Positions 11,953-23,831 are shown, numbered from the stretch's first letter. The stretch: DNA of 64,000 nucleotides from Pegoplata infirma (GCA_963921195.1 OY992537.1:79386426-79450425); one strand, 5' to 3'. The notes: generated by a model not told the origin, from the letters alone. Numbers and translations: made by a program.

Positions 11953-12550
11953 CAAGGGAAGTCTCCCTGGTGTCACCCTCCGATCTTCATGAAATTTGGA
12001 TATGTTGTTAAGAACGAAAATTAATTCGACACGTATTTTTTTAGCGGCCCAAACTCAGTTTTAGGGAGGGTCGATTTGTATGGGGGGAAATTGACCTTTT
12101 TCAGTTTTTTACGATTTACGCCTATTTAAACAAAATCAATATAGGCATGTTTGGTATCAGATTAAAGGTATTAAAAATACCTATCTCGTGGTGCTAACAA
12201 CGGGCCAAAGAAGTTAATATTTTTCGACTTATTAACAAAAATGTCCTAAAATTTTGGTACTTTACCAAATATGATGAAAAATTTTGCATGTTTGGACACG
12301 TTCTTAGCACACGTAGATAGGTTTTCCAAAGACCTTTCATTTGGTATGTAACATGACAAGGTTTCTTTGCATAATATTGGAGATAAACGAAAAAAACTGA
12401 AAAATTTCCTTGTCTTCCCCCCACCTTTTTAACCCCTAAATATGAATTTGGGCCCCTAAAAAAAAATACGTGTCCCTTTATTTTTTCTGATCTACAAAAT
12501 AAAACCAATTCTATAAAGATCCGCGGGTGACACTAGGGAGACTTCCCTTG
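11953..12550. mobile_element. PIF/Harbinger-like foldback MITE (598 bp)
   Basis: The terminal inverted repeats start CAAGGGAAGTCTCCCT and differ by about one base over the first 25. The flanking duplication is TTA (11950-11952 and 12551-12553). The two halves are inverted, diverged copies of each other (GTCACCC, CACGTATTTTTTTAG and ATACCTATCTCGTGGTGCTA segments pair), giving a hairpin about 270 bp long. The 3-bp TTA duplication suits PIF/Harbinger. The 104-codon frame at 12194-12508 is a by-product. Confidence 0.75.
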
Positions 12551-13211
12551 TTAGATTCTAAAAAAAAAATTATAGAAAAATTCTCAAATTTTGCCTTAAG
12601 AAAATTTCCTTGATTTTCTTAAAAAAAAATTAAAGATTCCGAGACTTTTTTCCTATAAAAAAAGTTTTAAGATTCAAAAACATTCTTCTTATAGAAAAAT
12701 TTTGAGATTCTTGAGCATTTTTTATAGAAAAAATTTTCATATAATTTAATTTTTTCTTGACTTTTTACCCACTTTCTCAGATTTTTTCGTAAGAAGAATT
12801 ATCAGATTTTCTCTATAGAAATTGTCATATTTTTTCTAAAGAAAAACTCTCAGACTTTTCCTATAAAAAAATTGTCTAATATTTTCCTTTAGAAAAATTG
12901 TTTGATTTTTCTTATTAAAATTCTCAGATCTTTCTCATACAAAAATTTGCAGTTTTCCCTATAGAAAAATTCTAAGAAAAATTCTTAAATTTTTCTTTAA
13001 GAAAAATATCTAAATTTTTCGTCTACAAAAATTCCGAAATTTTTCGTTTAGAATAATTATCGTTCAAAAAAATTTAAATATTTCGAGACTTTTTCATATA
13101 GAAAAATTTTAACATTCCTAACAACACTCTAATGTTTTTCTTATAGAAAAATTCGCAAATTATTCATATAGGAAAATACGCAAGCTAAATTTTTAGTATT
13201 GAATACCCACA

Positions 13212-13456
13212 CACAGAAAACAAATTTGCTAATTTCCAACTGAAATTCAGTTGTTGGAGCAAAAATTTGGTTGATGCATTTGTATTAAGGTTGTAACAAC
13301 TGAATGTCGGTAGTTTCAACTGAATTTTGTTGATATAACTGTCTTTTAATTGAAACAACTACAAAATTAATTTGCCACAGCGAAATGTAGTAGCATCAAC
13401 TGAATTTTGAGTTGATGCAACTATATAATTCAGTTGGAAATTTATTTTTCTCTGTG
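13212..13456. mobile_element. short MITE with CACAGARAAA ends
   Basis: It begins CACAGAAAACAAATTTG and ends AAATTTATTTTTCTCTGTG. The interior repeats CAACTGAATT in both orientations, so it folds extensively. No coding sequence. The target duplication (CA) is too short to be decisive. Confidence 0.55.
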
Positions 13457-13462
13457 CACGAT

Positions 13463-14699
13463 TTTTGTTTTTGAGTGTACGTTTTCAGGCTCCGCGACCC
13501 CTTACTTCGTCCTTCAGCTTAATATCCCTTTTGATAAAAATGATGATAGTTGGTTGCCCCTTTTTAAAGTTCCTGTATTTAATGTTGTTTTATTACATTT
13601 TCATTCTGTGTCCTAGTGCTGAAGATTACAATATTGTAGTAGATGTTTGGTTATTGTTATTGACCATAAAAAAATATTGTTACTTAACCATTTTACTAAC
13701 TTCCAGACGAGCAAGCAAGGAATGGTTAACAATGTTTTGCCTTAAAACCTAAAATAAAATTGATTACATTATTCTGCTTTTTTTTGGTACAGTATAAAAG
13801 GCGCTAATAAAGTAATAAATTATGTTTATTGCAAAAAAGCAAAAAATATTTTTATTTTGTTTAGTTTAAATTAAAAAAAAAATATCAATGAACTTTATTG
13901 TTGTATTTGATTTTAAATGAAATCAAATTCTGTTTGAATAATAAAACGATCAATGAACTTTAATCTTGTAGTTGACTTGTAATATACAACTAAAGAACAA
14001 CATTATGTTTTGCAAACAAAGTAAGTGCAATTTATTCCATGTTAGTTCTCTTGACATATTGATACCGAAAGTCAAATTTTTGACCCCCCTACCAAAAAGG
14101 GGGTCATTTTTGACCCCCAGCCAATGTAGGTTAAAGACGAATGCCACGACGTTAACTTGCCAAAAAATTAAATTTATAAGATTTTATTAATCCAAATTAT
14201 TGATAAAAGCAACATTTCCTTGAAATCCGGGAATTTCCCCCCGCGATTCCCGAAAATGGTCAGACGGATATCCGCCACATTTCACATTTTTCTTCTCCAA
14301 GGTGTTTTTAATGAATTCAGAAAGAAAAAAATTATATTTTTTACATTTTTTTTTTTAAAAAATTTCAAATTTTGAAAAAAGGTGTTTTGAGAACGCCACC
14401 AAAATCATACCATTTCTTTGGTATCAAGTTTGAACGGGTATTTACGATCAGATATTACACAAAAATAATTTTTGAATTATTTTAATAAAAAAACTTGCAA
14501 TTTTTTTTTTTTTTTTTTTTAAGTCTTTTTTACAAAAACCCAATTTTGAGGCTCAAAGTAGATACAGAGGACTAATTTAAAGAGAATTTAACTCTCCATT
14601 GATAGCTGTCATAGTTATTTTTGTTAGATGGTTACTGATTTGCTATGCAAATCGGTTCATGCAAATCAGTTCATAGAAAATATTTTTAAACAAATTTCT
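13463..14699. other. no gene or clear repeat assigned
   Basis: Open frames at 13434-13752 and 13950-14190 lack recognisable domains. At 14064-14118 a GACCCCC/GGGGGTC pair forms a small palindrome. A long T tract lies near 14500. Confidence 0.4.
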
Positions 14700-15111
14700 A
14701 AAAAATATCTACACTAAAAAAAAAAAAACCTAAAATTACCAAAAAATCTCGCAATTTTACGAGGCTATTCTCGTAAAATTACGAGGATTGTCGCGTAATT
14801 TTTAATGCGCCAAAAATTGGTAAAATATCCAGTTTTATTGGTAAAAATATTGTTTTAAAACCGAAAAAATTAAAAAAAAAAATGGTAAATTTACAAGAAA
14901 AAATGGTAAATATATTTTAAAAAAATGGTAAATTTACAAACCATAATGGTAAATTTAAAAAAAAAAAAATAGTAAATTAAAAAAAAAAATGTTAACTTAC
15001 CAAACATTTTTTTAAAATTTACCAATTTTTGGATGTGATAATTTTTAAGCCACAAAAATTATATAAAAATCGGTAAATTTACAAAAAAAGTGGTAAATAT
15101 ATTAAGAAAAA
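14700..15111 (+). repeat. M-family AT-rich repeat, copy 2
   Basis: It starts at ACACTAAAAAAAAA and consists of many short phrases of the type ATGGTAAATTTACAA and TTTTACGAGG. It is a diverged relative of the copy at 6305-6905. Confidence 0.5.
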
Positions 15112-15612
15112 TTCCTGCGAATTTTGTGCTCTTGCCCAAAACATTAAATCATGATAATGTTTTGCGCAAGATTTGGGTGTACTTGCCAAAGCAAAGTTTT
15201 TTTAGAAAAAATATTGATATATAACTTTGCTCTTCCATGCAAAACGAATTGAAATATCAGTCGAGGACCCCATTAAAAAAAACCAAAAGGGCTGTATATT
15301 TCGTAAGTGAGTGCAAAAATAAGTGCAAAAAAGTGTTTTTACATTTTGGAGAGTATGAAAGATTCGGCATCAAAGAATATAACACTCTCACTTGTTTTAT
15401 GTACATTTGATAAACAAATGGAACATTTTTATGCGAAAAGCATAGACTTGGTGAGTGAGTTGTTTTGGTAAAAAAAATGATTTTTTTTTCACGAAAAACA
15501 AAATTATGTTAAAAAAATGTAATGAACCCAAAATTTTTTGGTGAAAAAAGTTTTGATGAAAAAAAGTTTTTGATGAATTTATTTGATAAAAAAAAATTTT
15601 TGATGTAAAAAA
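15112..15612 (+). repeat. DINE-1-related C family, copy 2
   Basis: Near-duplicate of 8650-9060, including the 3' motif GATTCGGCATCAAAGAATAT followed by CACTCTCACTTG, then a GATGAAAAA tract. Confidence 0.65.
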
Positions 15613-16087
15613 AATTGGTGGGGATACCGTCCCCATCGCGATAAATGTTTACTAATATATTTATTATGATTTTTTAACTTTAGTAATACCATTTTCTCAT
15701 AATTCTTATGATTTTTATAAATCCACTCCCACAAAACGGCGCGGGCCGAAAAAACTAAATTTTGTAGCCCCCGTGGTCTAAGTGCAGGACTCTGAACTCC
15801 TTCTGATATAAAAAGGTATCATTTGTTTAACAAAAATGCAAAAAAAGTTGTAAAAATTTTCGTTTTTTAAAGGTTTTTTTAGTTCTTTAAGGGGGAACTT
15901 TTTTGCCCCTGGTCCGATTTAACCCATATCCGAACTTAGCCGGCCTATGACTATGAGACACATTCGTGCAAATTTTTAGGAGTCTAGCTCTTTTTAGGAG
16001 TCTAGATTTTTGGACTGAATCGTGTTTTATACAGACGGACGGACGGACGGACGGACGGACATTCTTAGAATGACTTAGAATCGATCA
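15613..16087 (-). mobile_element. DINE-1-like element, part 1
   Basis: It contains CATCGCGATAAATGTTTACT, a GGCGCGGGCCG block, the CCCCTGGTCCGATTTAACCC block and a GGAC microsatellite at 16041-16062. It then runs into GAATCGATCATAGATCAATA. It resumes at 18356-18362 and again at 23407-23500. The gaps are the hAT element and the long element at 18363-23406. Orientation is minus relative to the copy at 10532. Confidence 0.7.
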
Positions 16088-16095
16088 TAGATCAA

Positions 16096-18347
16096 TAGAG
16101 ATGGGCAAAGGGTAAATACCCAAATGGTAAATACCCGGTAAAATAGATAAATTGGGTAAAAATGGGTAAATACCCGGGTATTTATAAAAAAGGTGGGTAT
16201 AAACTATTTTGCAAACAAATTTAAAGAATTTTATATGCAATTTTATTAATAAAAGTAAAAATGATTACAGATCAGTTGAAAAATAAGAACTTAAGTCAAT
16301 AACTATATTATATATAAATATTTATTTTTGGAAAATTACATTATTGAATCGAAATCACTGTCACTGTCGCTGTCGTCACTTTCAATCCGCAAATAATTAT
16401 ACGAATAATGAGGTGAAAAATGGGTGATACCACTGGAAGTGGAAGGTGTTTCCTCAAATGAATTACTTAAATCGATTTCATCCTCGGCCGTTACAATCTT
16501 TGGGGAAGTATAATTTTTTCGTATGTCTTTATTGGCGAGATTCCAGTTATGTGCTATAAAACATACCTTTCCGGCATTATCTGCAGTTAATCGGTTTCGC
16601 TTTTTTGAGTGGATGAAACTTTGAGTGCTGAATGAGCGTTCAGTGGCAGAAGAAGTGCATGGAGCAGTCAATATACGCACCGCTATCTTGCTCAATTCTG
16701 TGGACACACAAATACTTTTCCACCATGTAGAAGGAGATATATCTTCTACGCAGCTCCACACAAACTTGTTGGACCACAAATCCTCTCTAGCTTTATAGTT
16801 TGCTAGGTCCACCATTACATTTATTTTCAAATTGGTACTCATTTCATATATAAACTCCATTGCAGTTAGATAATCGGATGAACTCAAATCGTGTCCTTGA
16901 CTATTGGGGTCAAGGAAACTAGCAGCCAAATGTATTGGTTTAATTGACATTTCCATCCTTTTATCAAAGGAAGACATTAGTTCTTGTTTTTCATTATCAT
17001 CAATTTCAGTTGCTTCTAATGCATCTCGTAGCTTATTTTGAATGTCTTTTTTTTTGGTTGGATTCGAAAATAGTTATCCAGTGCGCCATCGGTTGAAATA
17101 GTTTAAAATTAACGTCCAGCATATCCCAAAAATCTTCACTTAGTAGTGATGATTTTGTTGTAGCCTTTAATTTCACTTTTTCGTGCACAGCCAAAGCTTG
17201 AAGCGGAACTTTACTGTTTATCAAGCTTTTTAGGGATGTTGCGTAGCTGCCCCATCTTGTCTTAACTGGAAGCTTCAATTGCTCTCCTGATTTTTTCTCT
17301 TTGCATATTTTATTTCCTTAAGTGCACCTTGCATATTTCTTGCATTATCACCAATCAAAACTACGAACTTTTGTTCGCCGTATTTCTTTATGACGTTTAT
17401 AACTTCCTGAGCGATATAATCAGAAGTGTGATTGTTGCTTTCCGTTGCTAAACTGCGAACAAAAACAATATCTGGCTTAGAAACTAGAAAATTGATTACA
17501 CCTTCACTACGAATGTTGCTCCACCCATCACACTGGAGATGCAAGTACCTTGCCGACTTCAATTGCGTAGTAATATCGTTTGCTGTTTCATTATATAGTT
17601 TGTTTAAATATTTTGTGGAAATTGTCTTTCTGCCAGGCAATTTATATGAAGGTTGCAATTCTTCAAAAAATTGTACCCACAGCGGATGTTCCACCATTGA
17701 AAATGGAGCCCCAGATACAATAATAGCCTTGGACAGTTTCTCATGAAGGTCCTCTTTGTACTCATCAGACATTATTTGACATGAGTTTGATGCTTGGAGA
17801 GAATTCGATGAGCTTAAAGTATCACTGGACTGAGTCGAATTTTCCATTTTAATTGTTGTCAGCTCACCTGAATTCGTTTGATCAATGTCTCGTTTCACCA
17901 CAACCGGACATTTTAGACATTTCATTAAATGTTTTATCATTTTATTAACATTTCCGTGTTTATAAACCATGTCACAATATCTGCAAACAGCACTATTTGT
18001 GTTGGTTCCACTTTTTGAAAAATGCTTCCATATTTTTTCATTTTTTGGTCTTCCCATGACTGCACATAAAAATTATTAAGGTTTATTGATGCATTATATC
18101 ATTAATAGCTTCACTAATAAATACATACCTTATCCACAATTTTAATTCAATTTAATTCGGTTTAAATTTGATTTTATCCGCTTTGATATTTAACGACATA
18201 AAAACAAATTTCTCACTTCAAATGTCGTTTCAGTTAAATGACAGGCAGACCTTGCCATACATTGTATTTCAAACGTTTTTTATAAATACCCAAATAAATT
18301 CCCAAAAAAGGTATTTATCCCATCTCTATAGATCAATCCCATCTCTA
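16096..18347 (-). mobile_element. hAT transposon with BED/hATC transposase relic
   Basis: The ends are TAGAGATGGG at 16096 and CCCATCTCTA at 18319-18328, with the 8-bp duplication TAGATCAA at 16088-16095 and 18329-18336. A second CCCATCTCTA plus TAGATCAA follows at 18338-18355, so the right end is duplicated. GGGTAAATACC-type subterminal repeats cluster at 16110-16200, plausible transposase binding sites, and similar sequence precedes the right end. The transposase frame is broken (next entry). It sits inside a DINE-1-like copy. Confidence 0.9.
16336..18057 (-). pseudogene. hAT transposase, broken
   Basis: The protein would cut and paste its element in the nucleus. The ATG at 18057 opens with MGRPKNEKIWKHF and a BED zinc finger (CRYC, then HLMKC, residues about 24-47). 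The middle region looks like DUF659: CDGWSN near residue 185 and GDNARNM near 240 carry candidate catalytic Asp residues. The last block (16336-16977) has a typical hATC dimerisation region with WWKS, SSATERSFS (candidate catalytic Glu) and KKRNRLTADNAGK. Breaks: a frame change with probable loss of the segment between GDNARNM and KTRWGS near 17275, and a one-base slip in the A/T run at about 17047-17055. An acidic tail of Asp-Ser repeats follows. It is not functional as read. Confidence 0.9.
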
Positions 18348-18355
18348 TAGATCAA
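18337..18355. repeat. duplicated hAT right end plus TSD
   Basis: TCCCATCTCTA followed by TAGATCAA repeats the immediately preceding 19 bp in tandem. It suggests aberrant repair or abortive excision at the right end. Confidence 0.85.
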
Positions 18356-18727
18356 TAATATATATGGATATTTCCATTTAACTTTTCATTTCTTTGAAAT
18401 TTTGGTTTTTTGGCAAAAACTTTTTTTATTAGCATTAAAATATCTATCTACTGATAGAAATGCATAAAGGACTTCTAATGCAATTAGCTTGAAAACACAT
18501 AAGGCCAAAAATCTTAATTTGCGGTAGTTAGCGACAACCAAACTTCCGAAATGTGGAAAAGTCGATTGAAATTTCATAAAAATTATGTACTCTTTGGCCA
18601 ATTGTACTTGCGCCGTCCAACGTATTCTTCGAAGATTTAGAATATATGGTCCCTATATTTGTTCAAAAAAGATGTATTTATGAATTTGATGTGCCATCAA
18701 TAATAAAAAAGTTATTTGGTGGTAACG

Positions 18728-20503
18728 CACAGTGGGAAAAATTGCCAATCTAGCGGGAAATAATTCAAAATATAACTAACAGATTTTAACAAACTTTTAA
18801 TGCTATTTTAAAGCGGGATAGTGACTGCACTTAAAACCGTAAAGAACTTAAAATTTAGTTAACCCATTAGGGAAATACACACTGTCAAATGTTGACAATT
18901 TATTGGGCCATCAAAGTTAATTGTTTATAATAGTAAACTTGTCATTGCCGTGTATCGGAAAGGGTAAGCCGTTACCTACCAAGTGTTTGATTTCTTTTAA
19001 AGGGTGCTATTAGGTATATTATGTATAAATTTCCATACGTTATCTGTTTTGCGAAGGCTCCCTCGTAACGAATTGCATAAACAATGTTTTTTTTTTAACT
19101 TGTTTAAATTCTTATGGAGCTACAAAAAAAACGCTGTCAGGTGCTGCTTAATCTTTAATTATAGATTATTCTACATATAATGAAGTATTACTATTCAAAA
19201 AATTAGCTGCGTAGGCCTGCGTAGCGATTTTTTAAAATTATTTTTGTAATTTTGGTCTTTCAATAATTATAATTCTAAACCTAGGCAGCGATGAACGCGA
19301 CCCACGTATATGTTGAGAATCGCGAAGGATTGTTAGTAATTTGTTTTTAACATAGTAGAGCGTCGAAATCTTGAAAAAAGTTCGTGCTGAATTAAGACTA
19401 TTTTTGATTTTATGATTTTTAAATAACTGATTTAATTCGCATTCAGTTGGTGAAAAAATTCTTAATAAAAATATTGTTATAAATAATAATAAATTTAATA
19501 CTATCATTTGAATTGGTTAATAAACTCTTTAATTTTTTTAAATTTGTTTGACATGTCATTTCAACAGAGAGAGATATTTGAAGTTTGGCGTAAATGCGAC
19601 AGTGCTTCTGATCGGAACTCAACAGTTATCAATTATATCTTGCCCAAACTTGGAAATAACATCTGCAACGAGAATGATAGCTATAAAAAACTAACTGTTA
19701 GTGTGCGAGATTTATGTAGTAAATTTAAATGTAGATGGGCCAGTGTTTCTCGCAATTTATATAGTTTTGAAAATCATTACAATATATGGTTGAATGAAAA
19801 TATAGATTTTCTAGTAGAAGACGAAGAACCAGGACCGTTACAACCTCGAGGGCGTCCTTTGAAGACCTTTTTGGAAACGACAAAAAAATCTAAGAGGAGT
19901 CGTGTTTCGGATCTTGTACAAAATAACATCAAGGAATTATTATTGGTCGCTACGAAAGTAAGTCTGTACAAATCTGGAAAGAGAGATGCAGCCCAATTAT
20001 TAGATGAAATTAAAAAAACACCAAAAAGGGCTACAAAGATGAAAAAAGCCGTATTTTACCCCTCTGAAGCACCGACATAATACACACCAGAAGAGGCAAT
20101 GGCACTATACATTGACAAAAGGTTAACTAAAAATTCGTATATGCTTTTGCAATCAGGTGCTAAGACTCCTATTTTAGTTACATGCTGGATGTAGGGTATA
20201 TGTCCAAATGTTATCAGATTTCACTTACAATATTTGATAACCCCATTTACTTTTCAAAAAGTATAAAATTCTTATTTTAAACATAATTTTCCACAGCTAA
20301 CAGGTACAAAAAAAAATACTCCTGAGGTAGTCGTATATAACACCTTTTGGGGCACCCTGTATTGAAAAATAGTTTCTTATTATTCATTATACAAAAAGCT
20401 CATATCCTTAGCTATAAAATCTCCAAGTATTGTTATCGGATCAGACCAATAGTTTAGAAGATATGATTTTTTTCCTGCCAGATTGGTGTTTTTTCCCACT
20501 GTG
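18728..20503 (+). mobile_element. Transib-family element, copy 1 (1776 bp)
   Basis: It begins CACAGTGGGAAAAA and ends TTTTTTCCCACTGTG. The ends pair over about 32 bp through CCAATCT, with differences. The 5-bp duplication TAACG lies at 18723-18727 and 20504-20508. The heptamer CACAGTG and 5-bp duplication fit Transib, the superfamily related to RAG1. It encodes only an N-terminal transposase-like frame, so it is probably an internally deleted, non-autonomous form. It is virtually identical to the inverted copy at 21485-23260. Confidence 0.8.
19553..20080 (+). pseudogene. truncated Transib-like transposase, N-terminal part (copy 1)
   Basis: A 175-codon frame from ATG (MSFQQREIFEVWRKC) to TAA. 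Visible features: a Cys-containing segment DLCSKFKCRWASVSRN near residue 70, an RGRPLK AT-hook-like motif near 100, and a basic KKSKRSRVSDLV stretch near 110. After the TAA the same frame continues as TPEEAMALYIDKRLTKNSYM and SGAK, which resembles the next part of Transib-type transposases as I remember them, then ends at TAG near 20193. The DDE catalytic core is absent. Transib transposases are several hundred residues long, so most of the gene is missing. If expressed, it could at best be a DNA-binding fragment. An upstream in-frame TTG at 19508 is less likely as start. Confidence 0.65.
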
Positions 20504-21484
20504 TAACGGTGTGAAATTAAAATTTCTTCATTTTCAATTTTTCGCCGTTTTTTTATCAGCAAATTTGCGCCGCTTCATACTTTTCAAAAGCTAATACGAA
20601 GAATGATAGCTGTCGTAATTGGCTACAGTCTAAAACCAGTCTCATGAATGTGCCCTCAATAGGAGCAGAGTACTAGCTAGACAAAGGTTGAGAGACAAAA
20701 CATGAAAGTCATCAAAAATCCACTTTTTTGCGAGGCACATTCGCAATATTACTTAAAAGTGGCCAGCACATCGCGTGATCCAAATATTTTTTGATTTTTT
20801 ATAATAAAATCGATATAGCGTGTTAAAATTTTGATTAGCAAAAATTTTGCAAAAATCTGACATTTCACGATTTTAAACTTTTGCTTGTATTTTCACGTAA
20901 AAAGAATTTAGATTTAAAATATACCCGTCAGACGATTGCTTGTAATGCGTATTATGGATCGTTTGCAAAAATTGGGACTAAATGTAACTGTATGCTGAAA
21001 ACGCGCCAATTTTGTCTCCAGATAAACCGCCAGGGCACACCCAAACCGCTAATAGAAATTAATTTCTATAAATGGCAATTGCTAGTACTTATGAAGCTTT
21101 ATCCCAAAACTGAACGGCATTCAAAAATTTTGAAGATTGTGGATTTAATGCATCCCTCAAAATTTCATTATTCAGAAACTGCACAAGTTTCCTTACTAAT
21201 TTGGGGGTGCTACACACATATATTCTCTTTAATTTGGTCCATCATCTTTAGATTTCGCGTAAATTGCATAAAAAGCTTCAAAATAACAACTTTTAAAAAC
21301 TAACTTTTAACGGGAAAATATCTTTATAAATCCACGTTAATGGATATAATGTAACCAATTTGTGTTGGGGATAGTATGAAACATTAATTCACGTTGATTT
21401 TGTTAAATTCTAATAATAATTGTAATTTTCAGACTTTTGGTTTTCAAACAAAATCTTTAAACCACCATAACTTTCGCGCCGTCA
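20504..21484. other. spacer between the two Transib copies
   Basis: DNA of the host element at 18363-23406. The longest frame, 20881-21303 (from a TTG), has no recognised motif or domain. Not called as a gene. Confidence 0.5.
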
Positions 21485-23260
21485 CACAGTGGGAAAAAAC
21501 ACCAATCTGGCAGGAAAAAAATCATATCTTCTAAACTATTGGTCTGATCCGATAACAATACTTGGAGATTTTATAGCTAAGGATATGAGCTTTTTGTATA
21601 ATGAATAATAAGAAACTATTTTTCAATACAGGGTGCCCCAAAAGGTGTTATATACGACTACCTCAGGAGTATTTTTTTTTGTACCTGTTAGCTGTGGAAA
21701 ATTATGTTTAAAATAAGAATTTTATACTTTTTGAAAAGTAAATGGGGTTATCAAATATTGTAAGTGAAATCTGATAACATTTGGACATATACCCTACATC
21801 CAGCATGTAACTAAAATAGGAGTCTTAGCACCTGATTGCAAAAGCATATACGAATTTTTAGTTAACCTTTTGTCAATGTATAGTGCCATTGCCTCTTCTG
21901 GTGTGTATTATGTCGGTGCTTCAGAGGGGTAAAATACGGCTTTTTTCATCTTTGTAGCCCTTTTTGGTGTTTTTTTAATTTCATCTAATAATTGGGCTGC
22001 ATCTCTCTTTCCAGATTTGTACAGACTTACTTTCGTAGCGACCAATAATAATTCCTTGATGTTATTTTGTACAAGATCCGAAACACGACTCCTCTTAGAT
22101 TTTTTTGTCGTTTCCAAAAAGGTCTTCAAAGGACGCCCTCGAGGTTGTAACGGTCCTGGTTCTTCGTCTTCTACTAGAAAATCTATATTTTCATTCAACC
22201 ATATATTGTAATGATTTTCAAAACTATATAAATTGCGAGAAACACTGGCCCATCTACATTTAAATTTACTACATAAATCTCGCACACTAACAGTTAGTTT
22301 TTTATAGCTATCATTCTCGTTGCAGATGTTATTTCCAAGTTTGGGCAAGATATAATTGATAACTGTTGAGTTCCGATCAGAAGCACTGTCGCATTTACGC
22401 CAAACTTCAAATATCTCTCTCTGTTGAAATGACATGTCAAACAAATTTAAAAAAATTAAAGAGTTTATTAACCAATTCAAATGATAGTATTAAATTTATT
22501 ATTATTTATAACAATATTTTTATTAAGAATTTTTTCACCAACTGAATGCGAATTAAATCAGTTATTTAAAAATCATAAAATCAAAAATAGTCTTAATTCA
22601 GCACGAACTTTTTTCAAGATTTCGACGCTCTACTATGTTAAAAACAAATTACTAACAATCCTTCGCGATTCTCAACATATACGTGGGTCGCGTTCATCGC
22701 TGCCTAGGTTTAGAATTATAATTATTGAAAGACCAAAATTACAAAAATAATTTTAAAAAATCGCTACGCAGGCCTACGCAGCTAATTTTTTGAATAGTAA
22801 TACTTCATTATATGTAGAATAATCTATAATTAAAGATTAAGCAGCACCTGACAGCGTTTTTTTTGTAGCTCCATAAGAATTTAAACAAGTTAAAAAAAAA
22901 ACATTGTTTATGCAATTCGTTACGAGGGAGCCTTCGCAAAACAGATAACGTATGGAAATTTATACATAATATACCTAATAGCACCCTTTAAAAGAAATCA
23001 AACACTTGGTAGGTAACGGCTTACCCTTTCCGATACACGGCAATGACAAGTTTACTATTATAAACAATTAACTTTGATGGCCCAATAAATTGTCAACATT
23101 TGACAGTGTGTATTTCCCTAATGGGTTAACTAAATTTTAAGTTCTTTACGGTTTTAAGTGCAGTCACTATCCCGCTTTAAAATAGCATTAAAACTTTGTT
23201 AAAATCTGTTAGTTATATTTTGAATTATTTCCCGCTAGATTGGCAATTTTTCCCACTGTG
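21485..23260 (-). mobile_element. Transib-family element, copy 2 (1776 bp, inverted)
   Basis: Same length and almost the same sequence as 18728-20503, in opposite orientation. The 5-bp duplication here is CGTCA (21480-21484 and 23261-23265), different from TAACG, so the two are separate insertions rather than one duplicated locus. I noticed only isolated differences near one end (about 23194). The near-identity implies recent spread or recent gene conversion. Confidence 0.8.
21908..22435 (-). pseudogene. truncated Transib-like transposase, N-terminal part (copy 2)
   Basis: The encoded 175 residues are identical to copy 1 at 19553-20080, including the same TAA followed by the in-frame TPEEAMALYIDKR remnant. 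Because both copies share the stop, the truncation was already in the source element. Mobility would therefore need a transposase supplied by another copy elsewhere. Confidence 0.65.
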
Positions 23261-23406
23261 CGTCAGCTGAAAGTTCTTCACGCGAACGGATTTTAACTAA
23301 CTAAATGCATGTTTATACGCGTACTAAACGATTTTGATGTGCCTTCAAAAAAAAAAATTTATATTTTTTAAACCTTAAAATCAAAAGTTAAATGGAAATG
23401 TTCATA

Positions 23407-23500
23407 TACTTTATGGGGTCCGCGACCGATATTTTTATGCGTAACAAACGGAATGACAAAGTGAGTATATCCCCATACTGTGGTTGGAGGGTATAAAAAA
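23407..23500 (-). mobile_element. DINE-1-like element, terminal part
   Basis: TATACTTTATGGGGTCCGCG, GTAACAAACGGAATGACAAA and TTGGAGGGTATAAAAAAA complete the copy that starts at 15613. Confidence 0.7.
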
Positions 23501-23831
23501 AATTGATGAAAAAAAAAATTTGATGAAAAAATTAAATTTAATGAAAAAAAACTTTGATGAAAAAAAAAATTTGATTAAAAAAATTTTTGAAAAAAAAAAT
23601 TTGATGAAAAAAGAAATTTATGAAAAAAATTAATGAAAAAAAAAATTAAAAAAAAAAATATTTGATGAAAAAAAAATTTGATAAAAAAAATTTATGAAAA
23701 AAAAAAATTGATAAAAAAAACAATTTTGATGAAAAAAAATTTGATAAAAAAACAAGTTTGATGAAAAAAAAAAATTGATGAAAAAAAAATTTGATGAAAA
23801 AAAAAAATTTATGAAAAATTTTTTTTTTTTG
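23501..23831 (+). repeat. GATGAAAAA low-complexity tract
   Basis: The same tract type as at 9061-9690, directly following the hairpin end of a DINE-1-like copy. Confidence 0.85.

Larger units (their letters stand above)
9935..13200. repeat. palindromic ~38-bp minisatellite array, interrupted
   Basis: Degenerate tandem units alternate CTCAGAATCTGAG and TTTTTCTATAGAAAAA. Array DNA is visible at 9935-10530, 11636-11950 and 12555-13200. The gaps are a DINE-1-like element (10532-11635) and a Harbinger-like MITE (11953-12550), so the array predates both insertions. Other arrays of the family are at 24790-26790, 43040-44280 and 57890-58210. Confidence 0.8.
18363..23406. mobile_element. TIR element hosting two Transib insertions
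   Basis: The left end TATGGATATTTCC pairs with the right end GGAAATGTTCATA, and the similarity extends through CATTTAACTTTT. TA flanks are at 18361-18362 and 23407-23408. It splits a DINE-1-like copy at the same TA used by the foldback element at 52884. Subtracting both Transib copies leaves about 1.5 kb of its own DNA, without a recognised gene. The ends are short and imperfect, so element status is an inference supported by the interrupted DINE-1-like sequence. Confidence 0.55.

Noticed and set aside
19238..19507. 89-codon frame divergent from the Transib-like frame, with a hydrophobic N-terminus like a signal peptide
   Set aside because: Identical in both copies only because the elements are near-identical. 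The hydrophobicity comes from T-rich DNA and no domain is visible.
20881..21303. 140-codon frame between the Transib copies
   Set aside because: Starts at TTG, has no recognisable motif, and lies in repeat DNA.
18728..23260. LTRs or a single duplicated palindrome
   Set aside because: Copies are inverted, have CACAGTG inverted termini and different 5-bp duplications, so they are separate DNA-transposon insertions.
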